This document shows positions 4,515-5,552 of a DNA stretch of 5,552 nucleotides, piece after piece. The stretch lies in contig JANYAJ010000454.1 of the NCBI GenBank assembly GCA_025361385.1, positions 1 to 5,552 of the forward strand, written 5' to 3'. A program made the translations under genes and the position numbers. Positions within the stretch are counted from its first letter, which is position 1. Every line of letters begins with the position of its first letter. The notes below the pieces were generated by a model. The model was not told where the DNA came from and searched no databases. It was given only the letters and a program-made list of their open reading frames with translations. The stretch comes from Nitrospira sp. Lineage in GTDB: Bacteria; Nitrospirota; Nitrospiria; Nitrospirales; Nitrospiraceae.

Positions 4515-5456
4515 TTAGGCAAACAATGAACTCACCGACTCATCTTCATGGATACGCCTGATCGCCTCACCGAGCAGTGGTGCGACCGACAATTGATGCA
4601 ACTTCGGGCAGATCTGCTCTTTGCCCCGTAACGGAATCGAATTGGTCACGATCACCTGCCTCAAGCAGGATTGCTGAATCCGGTCCAACGCCGGCCCGGT
4701 GAGGACCGCATGGGTACAAGCCGTCCACACTTCACGAGCCCCTTTATCCATACAGGCTTGAGCGCCCTTCACAATCGTACCAGCCGTATCGATCATGTCG
4801 TCCAGTAAGAGCGCACTCTTGCCCGCGACGTCGCCGATAATGTTCATAATCTGCGTCTGGTTGGGTCCTTCACGCCGCTTGTCGATAATCGCCAGGTTTG
4901 CTTGAAGCCGCTTCGCAAATGCACGAGCCCGCTCGACTCCACCGGCATCAGGGGAAACCACCACCAGGTCGCTGACTTTTTGCTTCGTAATATAATCCAG
5001 CAAGACAGGCAGCGCGTACAGATGGTCCACCGGAATATTAAAGAATCCCTGGATCTGCCCTGCATGGAGGTCCATCGTGAGGACTCGGTCAGTGCCGGCC
5101 GTACTGATCAGATCGGCCACGAGTTTTGCAGAAATCGGCACACGCGGCTGATCCTTACGATCCTGACGGGCATAACCAAAGTACGGAATGACCGCAGTGA
5201 TGCGATTTGCGGAAGACCGTTTGAGCGCATCAATAATAATCAGCAGCTCCATGAGGGAATCGTTGACCGGCTGACAACTGGACTGCACGACGAAGACATC
5301 GGCTCCGCGGACGTTTTCCTCAATCTTGACACGAATTTCGCCATCACTGAATGACGCGACCGTGGCCTCACCGAGCTTTGTCCCAAGGTAGGCACAAATC
5401 TCATGGGCCAAGGCCGGATTCGCATTACCAGAGAATATCTTTAGCTCTCTGCTCAT
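4515..5456 (-). CDS. prs: Ribose-phosphate pyrophosphokinase (PRPP synthetase)
   Basis: Prs transfers pyrophosphate from ATP to ribose 5-phosphate, making PRPP for purine, pyrimidine, NAD, His and Trp synthesis. The 313-residue product has the length of class I enzymes. It starts [20 protein letters not shown]. Diagnostic segments are FSDGEI (36-41), [11 protein letters not shown] (91-101), [13 protein letters not shown] (127-139, containing the catalytic-site H131), [13 protein letters not shown] (165-177), DKRR (192-195) and the PRPP loop [12 protein letters not shown] (216-227). The terminal VSSLF is also typical. GGGA (5465-5462) lies 5 nt before the ATG. It is the first gene of the right-hand block; whether it has its own promoter cannot be decided from the 96 nt upstream. 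All expected catalytic segments are present. Confidence 0.98.
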   Translation of the reverse strand: MSRELKIFSGNANPALAHEICAYLGTKLGEATVASFSDGEIRVKIEENVRGADVFVVQSSCQPVNDSLMELLIIIDALKRSSANRITAVIPYFGYARQDRKDQPRVPISAKLVADLISTAGTDRVLTMDLHAGQIQGFFNIPVDHLYALPVLLDYITKQKVSDLVVVSPDAGGVERARAFAKRLQANLAIIDKRREGPNQTQIMNIIGDVAGKSALLLDDMIDTAGTIVKGAQACMDKGAREVWTACTHAVLTGPALDRIQQSCLRQVIVTNSIPLRGKEQICPKLHQLSVAPLLGEAIRRIHEDESVSSLFA

Positions 5457-5552
5457 CGATTTCCCAGATGATCCTTTGAATGCGATTGCTAAGAGCCTGA
5501 TTTCACAAGTGGTCCGTCTCGGCGGCGGGCGTCGGTTGGCGTAGTGAAAACC
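5457..5552. other. Upstream region of prs, no assignable feature
   Basis: These 96 nt to the window edge contain the prs ribosome binding site (GGGA, 5465-5462) and a GC-rich patch at about 5515-5540. One minus frame is open across it into prs and the other two stop at short distances. None of the three translations resembles a protein I know. I see no tRNA and no convincing promoter. It may be a prs leader or the tail of an upstream gene. Confidence 0.4.

Noticed and set aside
5457..5552. tRNA gene or end of ispE upstream of prs.
   Set aside because: No cloverleaf or T-arm consensus is visible, and none of the three minus frames resembles an IspE C-terminus.

Overview
The window is a compact bacterial chromosomal segment (roughly 58% GC by eye) in which every gene I can support lies on the minus strand. 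Transcription therefore runs from the right edge to the left edge. The proteins and gene order look like Nitrospirota, probably Nitrospira or a close relative. That assignment is my impression from protein style and synteny; no rRNA or other diagnostic marker is present.

Right block (5456 to 3092): prs (PRPP synthetase), rplY (long CTC/TL5-type ribosomal protein L25) and pth (peptidyl-tRNA hydrolase). The prs-rplY gap is 50 nt. The rplY-pth gap is 2 nt and pth starts with GTG, so that pair is probably translationally coupled. A weak terminator-like hairpin lies about 70 nt beyond pth.

Central block (3007 to 1023): a TTGACA-containing promoter candidate and a leader of about 80 nt with two hairpins precede rpsF, ssb, rpsR, yceD (DUF177) and rpmF. 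This joins the classical rpsF-ssb-rpsR operon directly to yceD-rpmF, with no rplI after rpsR. ssb overlaps the end of rpsF by 14 nt and starts with GTG. S18, YceD and L32 are consecutive and all carry Cys-rich, probably zinc-binding motifs.

Left block (1022 to 1): a 353-nt stretch without a convincing gene, then the first 223 codons of plsX, cut by the window edge. The stretch holds a perfect 11-bp hairpin 9 nt after the rpmF stop, a second 7-bp hairpin, and two identical 38-bp direct repeats 72 bp apart. rpmF and plsX are usually tightly linked, so this repeat- and hairpin-rich insertion is the most unusual part of the window.

Overall the genes serve translation (L25, Pth, S6, S18, L32, YceD), replication and repair (SSB), nucleotide precursor supply (Prs) and entry into phospholipid synthesis (PlsX). 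I see no mobile-element gene, defence system, CRISPR array, tRNA or rRNA. The window is essentially housekeeping, and I found no evidence of a new multi-gene system.
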